A stretch of 64,000 nucleotides of DNA from Pseudomonas sp. BN411 (GTDB taxonomy: Bacteria > Pseudomonadota > Gammaproteobacteria > Pseudomonadales > Pseudomonadaceae): assembly GCF_029871235.1 (NCBI RefSeq), contig NZ_SSOM01000029.1:1-64000 (forward strand). Direction: 5' to 3'. A model generated the notes under the pieces. That model searched no databases and was not told the DNA's origin. It saw nothing but the letters and a program-made list of their open reading frames with translations. Both the position numbers and the translations under genes were made by a program. Below, in pieces: positions 28,170 to 36,555 of the stretch (positions are counted from its first letter, which is position 1; each line of letters opens with the position of its first letter).

Positions 28170-28324
28170 GTTGCACCCTTCCCCTATCAATCGGCCATAC
28201 CTTGCCTGGCGTCCATGAATCGGGGCGCCTGCACGAGCAAGGTGCAACCTTTCCATGCCATCCGGGCGACCTTTCATCCGGAGATTGCCGCCAGACCGAC
28301 GACCTTTGGTTGCACCCGGTTGCA
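28170..28324 (+). promoter_or_regulatory. Four GTTGCA motifs: candidate PutA operators
   Basis: GTTGCA occurs at 28170-28175, 28309-28314 and 28319-28324 on the plus strand and as its complement TGCAAC at 28243-28248. GTTGCA is the known PutA ribbon-helix-helix target in E. coli. The last two are 10 bases apart, one helical turn, and the last overlaps the -35 box. The arrangement predicts autorepression of putA in the absence of proline. Confidence 0.75.
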
Positions 28325-28348
28325 CCCCTTGTAGGACATCGCTACTCT
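28320..28348 (+). promoter_or_regulatory. putA promoter overlapping an operator
   Basis: TTGCAC (28320-28325), a spacer of 17 bases and TACTCT (28343-28348) form a good sigma-70 promoter 47 bases before the putA start. The -35 shares bases with the GTTGCA at 28319. Confidence 0.7.
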
Positions 28349-28394
28349 TTGCGCCGCTATTGCCGTGCGGACACGGCTGATAAGAGGACAAGAA

Positions 28395-31300
28395 ATGGCT
28401 ACGAGCACCACCCTTGGCGTGAAACTGGACGAAGCGACCCGCGATCGTCTCAAGGAAGCTGCGCGCAAGATCGAGCGCACCCCGCATTGGCTGATCAAGC
28501 AAGCGATCTTCAGCTACCTCGAGGCACTGGAAAGCGGCATGACCCTGCCGGAACTCCAGGGCATCGCCCAGCGCCTGGCCGAAGGTGACCACGACGCCCT
28601 CGAAGCCCTGCCTGAAGCCGCTCACCAGCCGTTCCTCGAATTCGCCGAGAGCATCCTGCCGCAGTCCGTGCTGCGCGCGGCCATCACCGCCGCTTACCGC
28701 CGCCCCGAGCAGGAAGCCGTACCCATGCTGCTGGAGCAGGCCCGCCTGCCCGCCGAGATGTCCGACGCCGCCTACAAGCTGGCCTACGGCATCGCCGAGA
28801 AGCTGCGCAACCAGAAGAGCGCCGGCGGTCGTGCCGGTATCGTCCAGGGCCTGCTGCAGGAGTTCTCCCTGTCCTCCCAGGAAGGCGTGGCGCTGATGTG
28901 CCTGGCCGAAGCCCTGCTGCGCATCCCGGACAAGGGCACCCGTGACGCCCTGATCCGCGACAAGATCAGCACCGGCAACTGGCAGCAGCACCTGGGTCAG
29001 AGCCCATCGATGTTCGTCAACGCCGCTTCCTGGGGCCTGCTGATCACCGGCAAGCTGGTGTCCACCCACAACGAAGCCGGCCTGTCGTCCTCGCTGAACC
29101 GCATCATCGGCAAGAGCGGCGAACCCGTGATCCGCAAGGGCGTGGACATGGCCATGCGCCTGATGGGCGAGCAGTTCGTAACCGGTGAAACCATCGCCGA
29201 AGCCCTGGCCAATGCCACCAGCTTCGAAGCCAAGGGCTTCCGCTACTCCTACGACATGCTCGGCGAAGCCGCGCTGACCGAGGAAGACGCCCAGCGCTAC
29301 TACGCCTCGTACGAGCAGGCGATCCACGCCATCGGCAAGGCCTCCCACGGCCGTGGCATCTATGAAGGCCCGGGCATCTCCATCAAGCTCTCCGCCCTGC
29401 ACCCGCGCTACAGCCGCGCCCAGTACGAGCGCATGATGGGCGAGCTGTACCCGCGCCTGCTGTCCCTGACCCTGCTGGCCAAGCAGTACGACATCGGCCT
29501 GAACATCGACGCCGAAGAAGCCGATCGCCTGGAAATCTCCCTCGACATGCTCGAACGCCTCTGCTTCGAGCCGTCCCTGAAGGGCTGGAACGGCGTTGGC
29601 TTCGTCATCCAGGCCTACCAGAAGCGCTGCCCATACGTCATCGACTACGTGATCGACCTCGCCCGCCGCAGCAACCACCGCCTGATGATCCGCCTGGTGA
29701 AAGGCGCCTACTGGGACAGCGAGATCAAGCGCGCCCAGGTTGACGGCCTGGAAGGCTTCCCGGTCTACAGCCGCAAGGTCTACACCGACATTTCCTACAT
29801 CGCCTGCGCCCGCAAGCTGCTGGGCGTACCGGACGCGATCTACCCGCAGTTCGCCACCCACAACGCCCACACCCTGTCGGCCATCTACCAGATCGCCGGC
29901 CAGAACTACTACCCGGGCCAGTACGAGTTCCAGTGCCTGCACGGCATGGGCGAACCGCTGTACGAGCAGGTCGTAGGCAAGGTGGCCGACGGCAAGCTAA
30001 ACCGTCCGTGCCGCATCTACGCACCGGTCGGCACCCACGAAACCCTGCTGGCCTACCTAGTTCGCCGCCTGCTGGAAAACGGCGCCAACACCAGCTTCGT
30101 CAACCGCATCGCCGACCACAGCATCTCCATCAAGGAACTGGTGGAAGACCCGGTCGCCAGCGCCGAAGCCATGGCCAGCGTCGAAGGCTCCCTGGGCCTT
30201 CCGCATCCGCGAATCCCGCAGCCCAAAGCCCTGTATGGCGATGCCCGCGTCAACTCCAGCGGCATCGACATGGCCAACGAACACCGCCTGGCTTCCCTGT
30301 CCAGTGCCCTGCTGAGCTCCGGCCATGCCGACTGGCGCGCCCAGCCGATGCTCGGCTGCCCGGCGAGCGAAGGCGCGGCTGAGCCCGTGCTGAACCCGGC
30401 GGACCACCGCGACGTGGTCGGCCATGTACAGAACGCGACTACCGCTGACGTCGGTAACGCCGTACTGGCCTCCATCACCGCCGCGCCGATCTGGCAATCC
30501 ACCCCGCCAGTGGAGCGCGCCGCCGCCCTGGAGCGCGCCGCCGACCTGATGGAAGCCGAGATGCAGCCGCTGATGGGCATCCTTGTCCGCGAAGCCGGCA
30601 AGACCTTCAACAACGCCATCGCCGAAGTGCGCGAGGCCGTGGACTTCCTGCGCTACTACGCCGCCCAGGCCCGTCACGACTTCGCCAACGACACCCACCG
30701 CCCGCTGGGCCCGGTGGTGTGCATCAGCCCGTGGAACTTCCCCCTGGCGATCTTCGCCGGCCAGGTGGCCGCAGCCCTGGCCGCTGGCAACACCGTGCTG
30801 GCCAAGCCCGCCGAGCAGACTCCGCTGATCGCCGCCCAGGCCGTTCGCATCCTGCTCCAGGCCGGCGTTCCGGAAGGCGTCGTGCAGCTGCTGCCGGGCC
30901 TCGGCCACACCGTGGGCGCCGCCCTGGTGAGTGATGAGCGCGTGAAGGGCGTGATGTTCACCGGCTCCACTGAAGTGGCCGGCATCCTTGCCCGCAATGT
31001 CGCAGGTCGCCTGGACGCGCAAGGCCGCCCGATCCCGCTGATCGCCGAAACCGGCGGCCAGAACGCGATGATCGTCGACTCCTCCGCCCTCGCCGAGCAG
31101 GTGGTGACCGATGTGATCGCCTCCGCCTTCGACAGCGCCGGCCAGCGCTGCTCCGCCCTGCGCGTCCTGTGCGTACAGGAAGACGTGGCTGACCGCGTGG
31201 TGGAAATGCTCAAGGGCGCCATGGGCGAATGCCGCATCGGCAACCCCGAGCACCTGAACGTGGACATCGGCCCGGTGATCGACGCCGAAGCCAAGGCCAA

Positions 31301-32372
31301 CATCGACAAGCACATCCAGGCCATGCGCAGCAAAGGCCGCAGCGTGTTCCAGATCGCCCGTACCGAGGGTGATGTGATGCAGCGTGGCACCTTCGTGATG
31401 CCGACCCTGATCGAACTGGACAGCCTGGCCGACCTGGAACGCGAGATCTTCGGCCCGGTCCTGCACCTGCTGCGCTACAAGCGCGAGGACATGGACGCGC
31501 TGCTCGACCAGATCAACGCTACCGGCTACGGCCTGACCCTGGGTGTGCACACCCGCATCGACGAAACCATCGCCAAGGTGGTGGACAAGGCCCACGCCGG
31601 CAACCTCTACGTCAACCGCAACATGGTTGGCGCCGTGGTCGGCGTGCAGCCCTTCGGTGGCGAAGGCCTGTCCGGCACTGGTCCGAAGGCCGGCGGCCCG
31701 CTGTATATGTACCGCCTGCTGGCCACCCGTCCGGTGGACGGCGTTGCCCGCACCTTCCAGCGCCTGGACGGTTCGATGGTTGCCGACACCCAGCAGCGCA
31801 CCGCCCTGCAGGAACGCCAGGGCAAGCCGCTGGAAGCCCTCAAGGCCTGGGCGACCAAGAATGGCAAGGACAGCCTGGCCAGCCATTGCGACAGCTTTGC
31901 CGTGCAGTCCCAGAGTGGCCTGAGTCGCGTGCTCCCCGGCCCGACCGGCGAGCGCAACACCTACGTGCTGCTGCCGCGCGAAACCGTGCTCTGCCTGGCT
32001 GACGATGAAGCCGACCTGCTGACCCAACTGGCCGCCACCCTGGCCGTAGGCAGCAGCGCGCTCTGGGCTACCAGCGAGCTGACCGGCAAGCTGCGCGGCG
32101 CCCTGCCGAAGGCTGTCCAGGCGCGCATCCAGCTGGTGGCGGACTGGAACCAGTCCGACGTCGCCTTCGATGCCGTCCTGCACCATGGTGACTCCGACCA
32201 GCTGGGCGCTGTGTGCCAGCAGGTCGCCTCCCGCAAGGGGCCGATCATCGGCGTACAGGGCCTGTCCAAGGGCGAGACCGCGATCCCGCTGGAGCGCCTG
32301 CTGATCGAGCGCGCCATCAGCGTCAACACCGCCGCCGCCGGCGGCAACGCCAGCCTGATGACCATCGGCTGA
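28395..32372 (+). CDS. putA: Trifunctional PutA: regulator, proline dehydrogenase and P5C dehydrogenase
   Basis: 1325 residues. Oxidises proline to glutamate at the inner membrane, channelling the intermediate, and represses its own gene. Residues about 5-47 form the ribbon-helix-helix DNA-binding domain (TTLGVKLDEATRDRLKEAAR). The FAD proline dehydrogenase barrel has RLVKGAYWDSEIKRA. The aldehyde dehydrogenase domain has the Glu region IAETGGQNAMIVDSSA and the nucleophile Cys in SAGQRCSALRV. A C-terminal domain of PutA class B follows. The start MATSTTLG is the family start; ten extra in-frame residues lie upstream. No putP transporter gene is adjacent. Confidence 0.96.
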   Translation: MATSTTLGVKLDEATRDRLKEAARKIERTPHWLIKQAIFSYLEALESGMTLPELQGIAQRLAEGDHDALEALPEAAHQPFLEFAESILPQSVLRAAITAAYRRPEQEAVPMLLEQARLPAEMSDAAYKLAYGIAEKLRNQKSAGGRAGIVQGLLQEFSLSSQEGVALMCLAEALLRIPDKGTRDALIRDKISTGNWQQHLGQSPSMFVNAASWGLLITGKLVSTHNEAGLSSSLNRIIGKSGEPVIRKGVDMAMRLMGEQFVTGETIAEALANATSFEAKGFRYSYDMLGEAALTEEDAQRYYASYEQAIHAIGKASHGRGIYEGPGISIKLSALHPRYSRAQYERMMGELYPRLLSLTLLAKQYDIGLNIDAEEADRLEISLDMLERLCFEPSLKGWNGVGFVIQAYQKRCPYVIDYVIDLARRSNHRLMIRLVKGAYWDSEIKRAQVDGLEGFPVYSRKVYTDISYIACARKLLGVPDAIYPQFATHNAHTLSAIYQIAGQNYYPGQYEFQCLHGMGEPLYEQVVGKVADGKLNRPCRIYAPVGTHETLLAYLVRRLLENGANTSFVNRIADHSISIKELVEDPVASAEAMASVEGSLGLPHPRIPQPKALYGDARVNSSGIDMANEHRLASLSSALLSSGHADWRAQPMLGCPASEGAAEPVLNPADHRDVVGHVQNATTADVGNAVLASITAAPIWQSTPPVERAAALERAADLMEAEMQPLMGILVREAGKTFNNAIAEVREAVDFLRYYAAQARHDFANDTHRPLGPVVCISPWNFPLAIFAGQVAAALAAGNTVLAKPAEQTPLIAAQAVRILLQAGVPEGVVQLLPGLGHTVGAALVSDERVKGVMFTGSTEVAGILARNVAGRLDAQGRPIPLIAETGGQNAMIVDSSALAEQVVTDVIASAFDSAGQRCSALRVLCVQEDVADRVVEMLKGAMGECRIGNPEHLNVDIGPVIDAEAKANIDKHIQAMRSKGRSVFQIARTEGDVMQRGTFVMPTLIELDSLADLEREIFGPVLHLLRYKREDMDALLDQINATGYGLTLGVHTRIDETIAKVVDKAHAGNLYVNRNMVGAVVGVQPFGGEGLSGTGPKAGGPLYMYRLLATRPVDGVARTFQRLDGSMVADTQQRTALQERQGKPLEALKAWATKNGKDSLASHCDSFAVQSQSGLSRVLPGPTGERNTYVLLPRETVLCLADDEADLLTQLAATLAVGSSALWATSELTGKLRGALPKAVQARIQLVADWNQSDVAFDAVLHHGDSDQLGAVCQQVASRKGPIIGVQGLSKGETAIPLERLLIERAISVNTAAAGGNASLMTIG

Positions 32373-32408
32373 CACTTCGCCGCGCTTCCGGGCGCGGCAT
32401 GGCTTCAC

Positions 32409-32437
32409 CCGGCGCCCACCCACAAGGCGGGCGCCGG
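32409..32437 (+). repeat. GC-rich hairpin after putA
   Basis: CCGGCGCCC and GGGCGCCGG are perfect 9-base arms around an 11-base loop. No T run follows, so it may be an mRNA-protecting structure. Confidence 0.55.
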
Positions 32438-32528
32438 TCGCAACACCGGAGGCCCGACCTCCAGGCGAACCGCCCTACCGGGCGAATTCGTCCATCTCTT
32501 TGACGGTTGGCTGTCTGTTACTGACAGC

Positions 32529-32565
32529 AAAAGGGGGCACGCCACAAGCGTGCCCCCTTCTTTTT
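32529..32565. terminator. Rho-independent terminator between putA and the formyltransferase gene
   Basis: AGGGGGCACGC pairs with GCGTGCCCCCT around CACAA, with A and T runs outside, and can serve both convergent genes. Confidence 0.9.
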
Positions 32566-32609
32566 GCCCAAGCGAACTTCAGGCGTCGCCCGACCAAGCC
32601 CCGGGCAAC

Positions 32610-33440
32610 TTACGACTTCAGGGCCGCACCCGGCTTGCATCCGTACGGTTCGAGAATCTCCCAAATGTCTCCCCGATCAAATAGACGCCACCCCTGTGCC
32701 GTGAATCGCTTCAGGTCGTCCTCCGATGGAAACGAGTAGTAGGCACCGGCCGTTTCATCCTGAGGTTCGCCCACCACGGGCTCACCATTTTCCAGGCGAC
32801 GGATGGCACTCATGATCAAGTCCGCTCCCAAGGGGTAGAGCGAAAGGACGTGCCAGAACAAGGATCGATCCTTCACCACCGGCCTCCGCGCCCTGTCGAT
32901 AACATCGCCCTTGTCGATGCTCGGACTATCGATCCAGTGGAGCGTGCAGCCAATCTCATCGTCGCCGTTCAGCAAAGCTCGGAAAGTAGCGAGCACGCCC
33001 CGGTACTGAGGCAACAACCCCGAGTGCAGATTCAGGATGCCGCGAGGAGGAATCCCCAGCACACGGGCATCGAGTATCAGACCGAAGCGAATCGAGATGA
33101 ACAGGTCGGCTCGCGTGTCGAGCAGTTGCTGCAGCGCTGCCGGATCCTTCAGGGTCAAAAGCACCTGCAATGGAATACCGAAGCGCCGCGACAACTCATC
33201 GAATCCGGCATATCGCCCGTTGCCAGGACTGATCCGTTCGATGAGGGGGAAGACCAGCTCCCTGAACAGGTCCTGCTCGATAAAAGCCAACTGCCCCAGC
33301 ATCTGCGCCCGCACCACGCAGCTCGTGCCAACCCGCTCGGAAAGGAAAATTCCGACGGTATGCCGATGGAGTTCGGGCAACAGCAGATTGAGGATGTAGT
33401 TGCTCTCGATGTCCCGGTTGACCAGAAAGACAATTCTCAT
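32610..33440 (-). CDS. Stand-alone formyltransferase (N10-formyl-THF dependent)
   Basis: 276 residues of the formyltransferase fold. The catalytic Asn-His-Asp triad is visible in GILNLHSGLLPQYRG (Asn and His) and SIDKGDVI (Asp). It lacks the Fmt tRNA-binding C-terminal domain, so it is not the housekeeping methionyl-tRNA enzyme. It resembles sugar-amine or amino-acid formyltransferases, but the substrate is unknown; its C-terminal 80 residues are not recognisable. It stands alone, with a thioesterase gene 106 bases upstream in the same direction. A lost surface-sugar pathway would be one speculative source of a substrate. Confidence 0.78.
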   Translation of the reverse strand: MRIVFLVNRDIESNYILNLLLPELHRHTVGIFLSERVGTSCVVRAQMLGQLAFIEQDLFRELVFPLIERISPGNGRYAGFDELSRRFGIPLQVLLTLKDPAALQQLLDTRADLFISIRFGLILDARVLGIPPRGILNLHSGLLPQYRGVLATFRALLNGDDEIGCTLHWIDSPSIDKGDVIDRARRPVVKDRSLFWHVLSLYPLGADLIMSAIRRLENGEPVVGEPQDETAGAYYSFPSEDDLKRFTAQGWRLFDRGDIWEILEPYGCKPGAALKS

Positions 33441-33546
33441 GGTGGCACCACCATGCCGGCTTGAGCACGAGCAGTGATATCAAATGAGATTAGCAGCACC
33501 CAAGCGGCGATCTGGCCGGGCGAGCCGGCCATTCTCAATGCGGTGC

Positions 33547-34080
33547 CTACTTGCCCCCAAGAATCAGGCAGGTGGTGGACCCGGTCGCATACAGCTTGCC
33601 GTCCACATCGTAGATACGCCCCTCGGCCAGAGCCGTTGAGCGCCCCACATGGATGATCCGCCCCTCCGCACGCACCGGTCCGGTCTTGGTGGTCAGGGCG
33701 CGGATGTAGCTGATGCGCAGGTCGGTGGTCGTGTAGCCCTGCCCTTTCTCCAGGTTGGCGTGGATGGCGCACCCCATGCACGAATCCAGCAGCGTCGCGG
33801 CATAACCCCCATGCACCGACCCGATCGGGTTGTAGTGCTGCATCTGCGGTACACCCTGGAAGACAAAACGCTCCTTCGACCATTCGATCGGGACGAAGCC
33901 CATCAACTCGCCAATGGGCGGGGCCGGCAGCTCACCGCTACCGATGCCGTCGAAGAACTCCAGGGGATTGAGCATTGCCACCTCAGCAATGCTCATAGTG
34001 CCGGGCTTCAAGCGAGCACGAATTTCGGCCTCAGCCGCCAGCCAGACTTGCAGTTTTTCTTCGCGGGACAGATCGCTCAT
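33547..34080 (-). CDS. PaaI-type hotdog thioesterase
   Basis: 177 residues. Starts MSDLSREEKLQVW, 9 bases after AGGAG; an ATG at 34140 is upstream in frame but lacks a ribosome site. The hotdog core shows the HYNPIGSVHGGYAATLLDSC segment, where the HGG(Y/F)..TL motif is diagnostic for PaaI/YdiI-like acyl-CoA thioesterases, and AEGRIIHVGRSTALAEGR near the C-terminus. Substrate likely an aryl- or acyl-CoA. It lies after the acyl-CoA dehydrogenase, but a terminator hairpin (34138-34172) separates the two. Confidence 0.86.
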   Translation of the reverse strand: MSDLSREEKLQVWLAAEAEIRARLKPGTMSIAEVAMLNPLEFFDGIGSGELPAPPIGELMGFVPIEWSKERFVFQGVPQMQHYNPIGSVHGGYAATLLDSCMGCAIHANLEKGQGYTTTDLRISYIRALTTKTGPVRAEGRIIHVGRSTALAEGRIYDVDGKLYATGSTTCLILGGK

Positions 34081-34137
34081 CGGGCTTTCTCCTGAATCAC
34101 ATAGCCGAGTTAAATGTTGGTCGTAATATATATCAAT

Positions 34138-34172
34138 CAAGAAAAACCGGAACTCCCGTTCGGAAGTTCCGG
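34138..34172 (-). terminator. Rho-independent terminator of the acyl-CoA dehydrogenase gene
   Basis: On the minus strand CCGGAACTTCC and GGGAGTTCCGG form a stem followed by TTTTTC, directly after the dehydrogenase stop codon. Confidence 0.88.
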
Positions 34173-34178
34173 CTCGGA

Positions 34179-35327
34179 TCAGAGGTTCATCTGCTTGGCG
34201 ATGATCTCGTTCATGATCTCCCGCGTGCCGCCACCAATGGAGAGGATGCGGTTGTCACGATATAGGCGCTCTACCAGGCTTTCACGCATGTAGCCCATGC
34301 CGCCGAGGATCTGCACAGCGTCGTAGGTGAGACGGTCGGCGATGTCGGTGGCGAAGTTCTTCGCCATGGAGATCTCCTTGATCACGCTCTTGCCCGCGGC
34401 CATCTTCGCCGCCTGGCGGTAGGTGAACTCGCGAGATACTTCGAGCTGCGTAGCCATTTCCGCCAGCCGGTGGCGCTGAACCTGGAAACGCCCGATGGGC
34501 TTGCCGAAGGCTTCCCGTTCGCACGCCCAGTTCAGAGACTCTTCCAGGGCCAGCTGCGCCGTCATGTTAGCCATGATGGCCAGCGCCAGGCGCTCGCTCT
34601 GAAAGTTGGCCATGATGCAAGCGAAGCCCATGTTCTCCATGCCGATCAGGTTCTCCACCGGCACCCTGCAGTCATCGAAGAACAGTTCGGCGGTATCCGA
34701 AGCCCACCAGCCCATCTTCTTCAGCTTGCGCCCCAGGGTGAAACCCGGCGTGCCTTTCTCCACCAGCAGCAGGCTCACCCCACCGAAGCCCTCGCCGCCG
34801 GTGCGCACCGCCACGGTGTAATAGTCCGCGCGCACACCGCTGGTGATGAAGGTCTTGCTACCGCTCACGCGATAGAAGTCGCCATCACGCACAGCTCGGG
34901 TCTTGAGGTTCGCCACATCCGAACCGCCAGACGGCTCGGTGACCGCCAGCGCCATGATTTTCTCGCCGGACAACACCTGCGGCACGACACGTTCGCGCAG
35001 CTCATTGCGCCCCCACTTGATAACCGGCGGCAGCCCGATATCCAGGGACCCGAGCCCAGCCACCAGGCCACCGGAACCACTGCGCATGAGCTCTTCGCTG
35101 GCAGCGACCTTGGCGAACAGGTCGCCCTCATGGCTACCGCCGAACTGCTCCGGATAACCGATCCCCAGGATGCCGGCGGCGCCAGCCTTGAGATAAAGCT
35201 CGCGGGGAAACTCTTCGGCCTCCTCCCATTCGGCGATGTAAGGCAGGATTTCCCGCTCGACGAAGCGCCGCACCGAATCACGGACCAACTGATGGGATTC
35301 GTCGAAGTATTCCTGGTAGGCAGACAT
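34179..35327 (-). CDS. Acyl-CoA dehydrogenase
   Basis: 382 residues, usual length. FAD flavoenzyme for alpha,beta-oxidation of acyl-CoA. Signature LAVTEPSGGSDVANLKTRA near residue 130, FITSGVRADYY, then REAFGKPIGRFQ, and the C-terminal QILGGMGYMRESLVERLYRD and IGGGTREIMNE. It has GGGT instead of YEGT at the usual position of the short-chain catalytic Glu, so it is like the long-chain/isovaleryl type, where the base sits elsewhere. Substrate unknown. It is close to the thioesterase gene, so short branched or fatty acyl-CoA handling is plausible. Confidence 0.93.
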   Translation of the reverse strand: MSAYQEYFDESHQLVRDSVRRFVEREILPYIAEWEEAEEFPRELYLKAGAAGILGIGYPEQFGGSHEGDLFAKVAASEELMRSGSGGLVAGLGSLDIGLPPVIKWGRNELRERVVPQVLSGEKIMALAVTEPSGGSDVANLKTRAVRDGDFYRVSGSKTFITSGVRADYYTVAVRTGGEGFGGVSLLLVEKGTPGFTLGRKLKKMGWWASDTAELFFDDCRVPVENLIGMENMGFACIMANFQSERLALAIMANMTAQLALEESLNWACEREAFGKPIGRFQVQRHRLAEMATQLEVSREFTYRQAAKMAAGKSVIKEISMAKNFATDIADRLTYDAVQILGGMGYMRESLVERLYRDNRILSIGGGTREIMNEIIAKQMNL

Positions 35328-35433
35328 GGCAAGACTCCCCGGTAAGATCGAATGAACTTACCGAGCGCTTGCTTGGTTTTCAAGGCGAGACTTTTGCCAT
35401 CGACAAGGCCGTATCAGCCTTGCTGCCCTTCGC

Positions 35434-36033
35434 TCAAAGCCCGATGGGGCGACGTCCTGCCAATGCGTGGGCCAGGGTGCCGCCGTCCACCAGCTCCAGC
35501 TCGCCGCCCAGCGGCACGCCATGGGCGATGCGCGAGACGATGATGGTCCTGGACGCCAGCAATTGGGCGATGTAATGGGCGGTGGCTTCGCCTTCCACGG
35601 TCGGGTTCGTGGCGAGGATTACCTCGGCGAACTGACCAGCCTCGATACGCGCCATCAGTTCAGGGATACCGATTGCCTCCGGACCGAGGCCATCCAGGGG
35701 GGACAGATGCCCCTTGAGGACGAAGAAGCGGCCGCGATAGCCGGTCTGCTCCACAGCGAATACATCCAGCGGACCTTCCACCACGCAAAGCAGGGAGTCG
35801 TCGCGGCGCGGATCAGCACACTGCGGGCAGAGCGCTTCCTCGCTCAAGGTGCGACATTGCGTGCAATGTCCAACGCCCTCCATGGCCGCCGTCAGCGCCT
35901 GCGCCAGGCGCAGTCCGCCACTGCGATCACGCTCGAGCATCTGCAGCGCCATGCGCTGCGCAGTCTTCTGGCCCACACCGGGCAGAATGCGCAAAGCATC
36001 GATCAATTGGCGGATCAGCGGGCTGAAGCTCAT
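35434..36033 (-). CDS. recR: Recombination mediator RecR
   Basis: 199 residues starting [21 protein letters not shown]. An N-terminal helix-hairpin-helix ([20 protein letters not shown]) is followed by a four-Cys zinc finger ([16 protein letters not shown]) and a Toprim domain ([20 protein letters not shown]). RecR works with RecO/RecF to load RecA on gapped DNA. An in-frame extension of 60 codons upstream crosses the repeat element and is not conserved. It ends the recR-ybaB-dnaX block, as in other Pseudomonas. Confidence 0.96.
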   Translation of the reverse strand: MSFSPLIRQLIDALRILPGVGQKTAQRMALQMLERDRSGGLRLAQALTAAMEGVGHCTQCRTLSEEALCPQCADPRRDDSLLCVVEGPLDVFAVEQTGYRGRFFVLKGHLSPLDGLGPEAIGIPELMARIEAGQFAEVILATNPTVEGEATAHYIAQLLASRTIIVSRIAHGVPLGGELELVDGGTLAHALAGRRPIGL

Positions 36034-36107
36034 GGGCGTCTCAAAGTGCGGATGGAATGGATGGACTCCAGTGCCTCTCGACAGCATCGACTGGGGCGAC
36101 CAGACGG

Positions 36108-36205
36108 TATGCCGTACAAGGCGCGAGCGGCCACGGGCACCGGAGTTTACGTCTGTAAATGAGGATGCCCGGGGCCGCGCGCAACGCAGTAATGCGTGCC
36201 GGCTG
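36108..36205. repeat. Imperfect inverted-repeat element between ybaB and recR
   Basis: GCGGCCACGGGCACCGGAGT with TTAC (left arm, about 36121-36150) faces GTAAATGAGGATGCCCGGGG then CCGCGCGC (right arm, about 36155-36182) around a four-base GTCT loop. Flanks AAGGCGCGAG and CGCGCAACGCAGTAATG add to it. Its style is that of dispersed extragenic repeats of Pseudomonas. It separates recR from ybaB by about 180 bases, where most relatives have only a short gap. Confidence 0.6.
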
Positions 36206-36217
36206 GGCGTCACTCAC

Positions 36218-36544
36218 TCAGAAGGGCATTTTGAAGCCGGGGGGCAACTGCATCCCGGCCGTCATGCCGGCCATCTTCTCCTGGTTGTTCTGCTCGATCT
36301 TGCGTACGGCGTCGTTCACCGCAGCAGCGATCAGGTCTTCCAGGATTTCCTTGTCTTCCTGCATCAGGCTGTCGTCCAGAGAGACACGCTTGACGTCATG
36401 ACGACCGGTCATCACCACGCTCACCAGGCCAGCACCGGACTGGCCGGTAACTTCGGCATTGGCCAGCTCTTCCTGCATCTTCTGCATTTTTTCCTGCATC
36501 TGTTGGGCCTGCTTCATCAGGCCCGCCATGCCACCCTTCATCAT
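36218..36544 (-). CDS. ybaB: YbaB/EbfC-family nucleoid-associated protein
   Basis: 108 residues starting [20 protein letters not shown], 8 bases after GAGGA. The family binds DNA as a dimer with a tweezers-like shape; here a Met/Gln-rich N-terminal helix leads into a beta core ([19 protein letters not shown]) and a C-terminal helix. Operon with dnaX (11 bases apart) and upstream of recR. Confidence 0.94.
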   Translation of the reverse strand: MMKGGMAGLMKQAQQMQEKMQKMQEELANAEVTGQSGAGLVSVVMTGRHDVKRVSLDDSLMQEDKEILEDLIAAAVNDAVRKIEQNNQEKMAGMTAGMQLPPGFKMPF

Positions 36545-36555
36545 GGTGATTGTCC

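Noticed and set aside
28131-29942. 603-codon antisense frame across the start of putA
   Set aside because: Same reason; it also covers the putA promoter and operators.
30057-32423. 788-codon antisense frame across putA
   Set aside because: High-GC antisense shadow with Gly/His/Gln-rich low-complexity product; PutA is clear on the plus strand.
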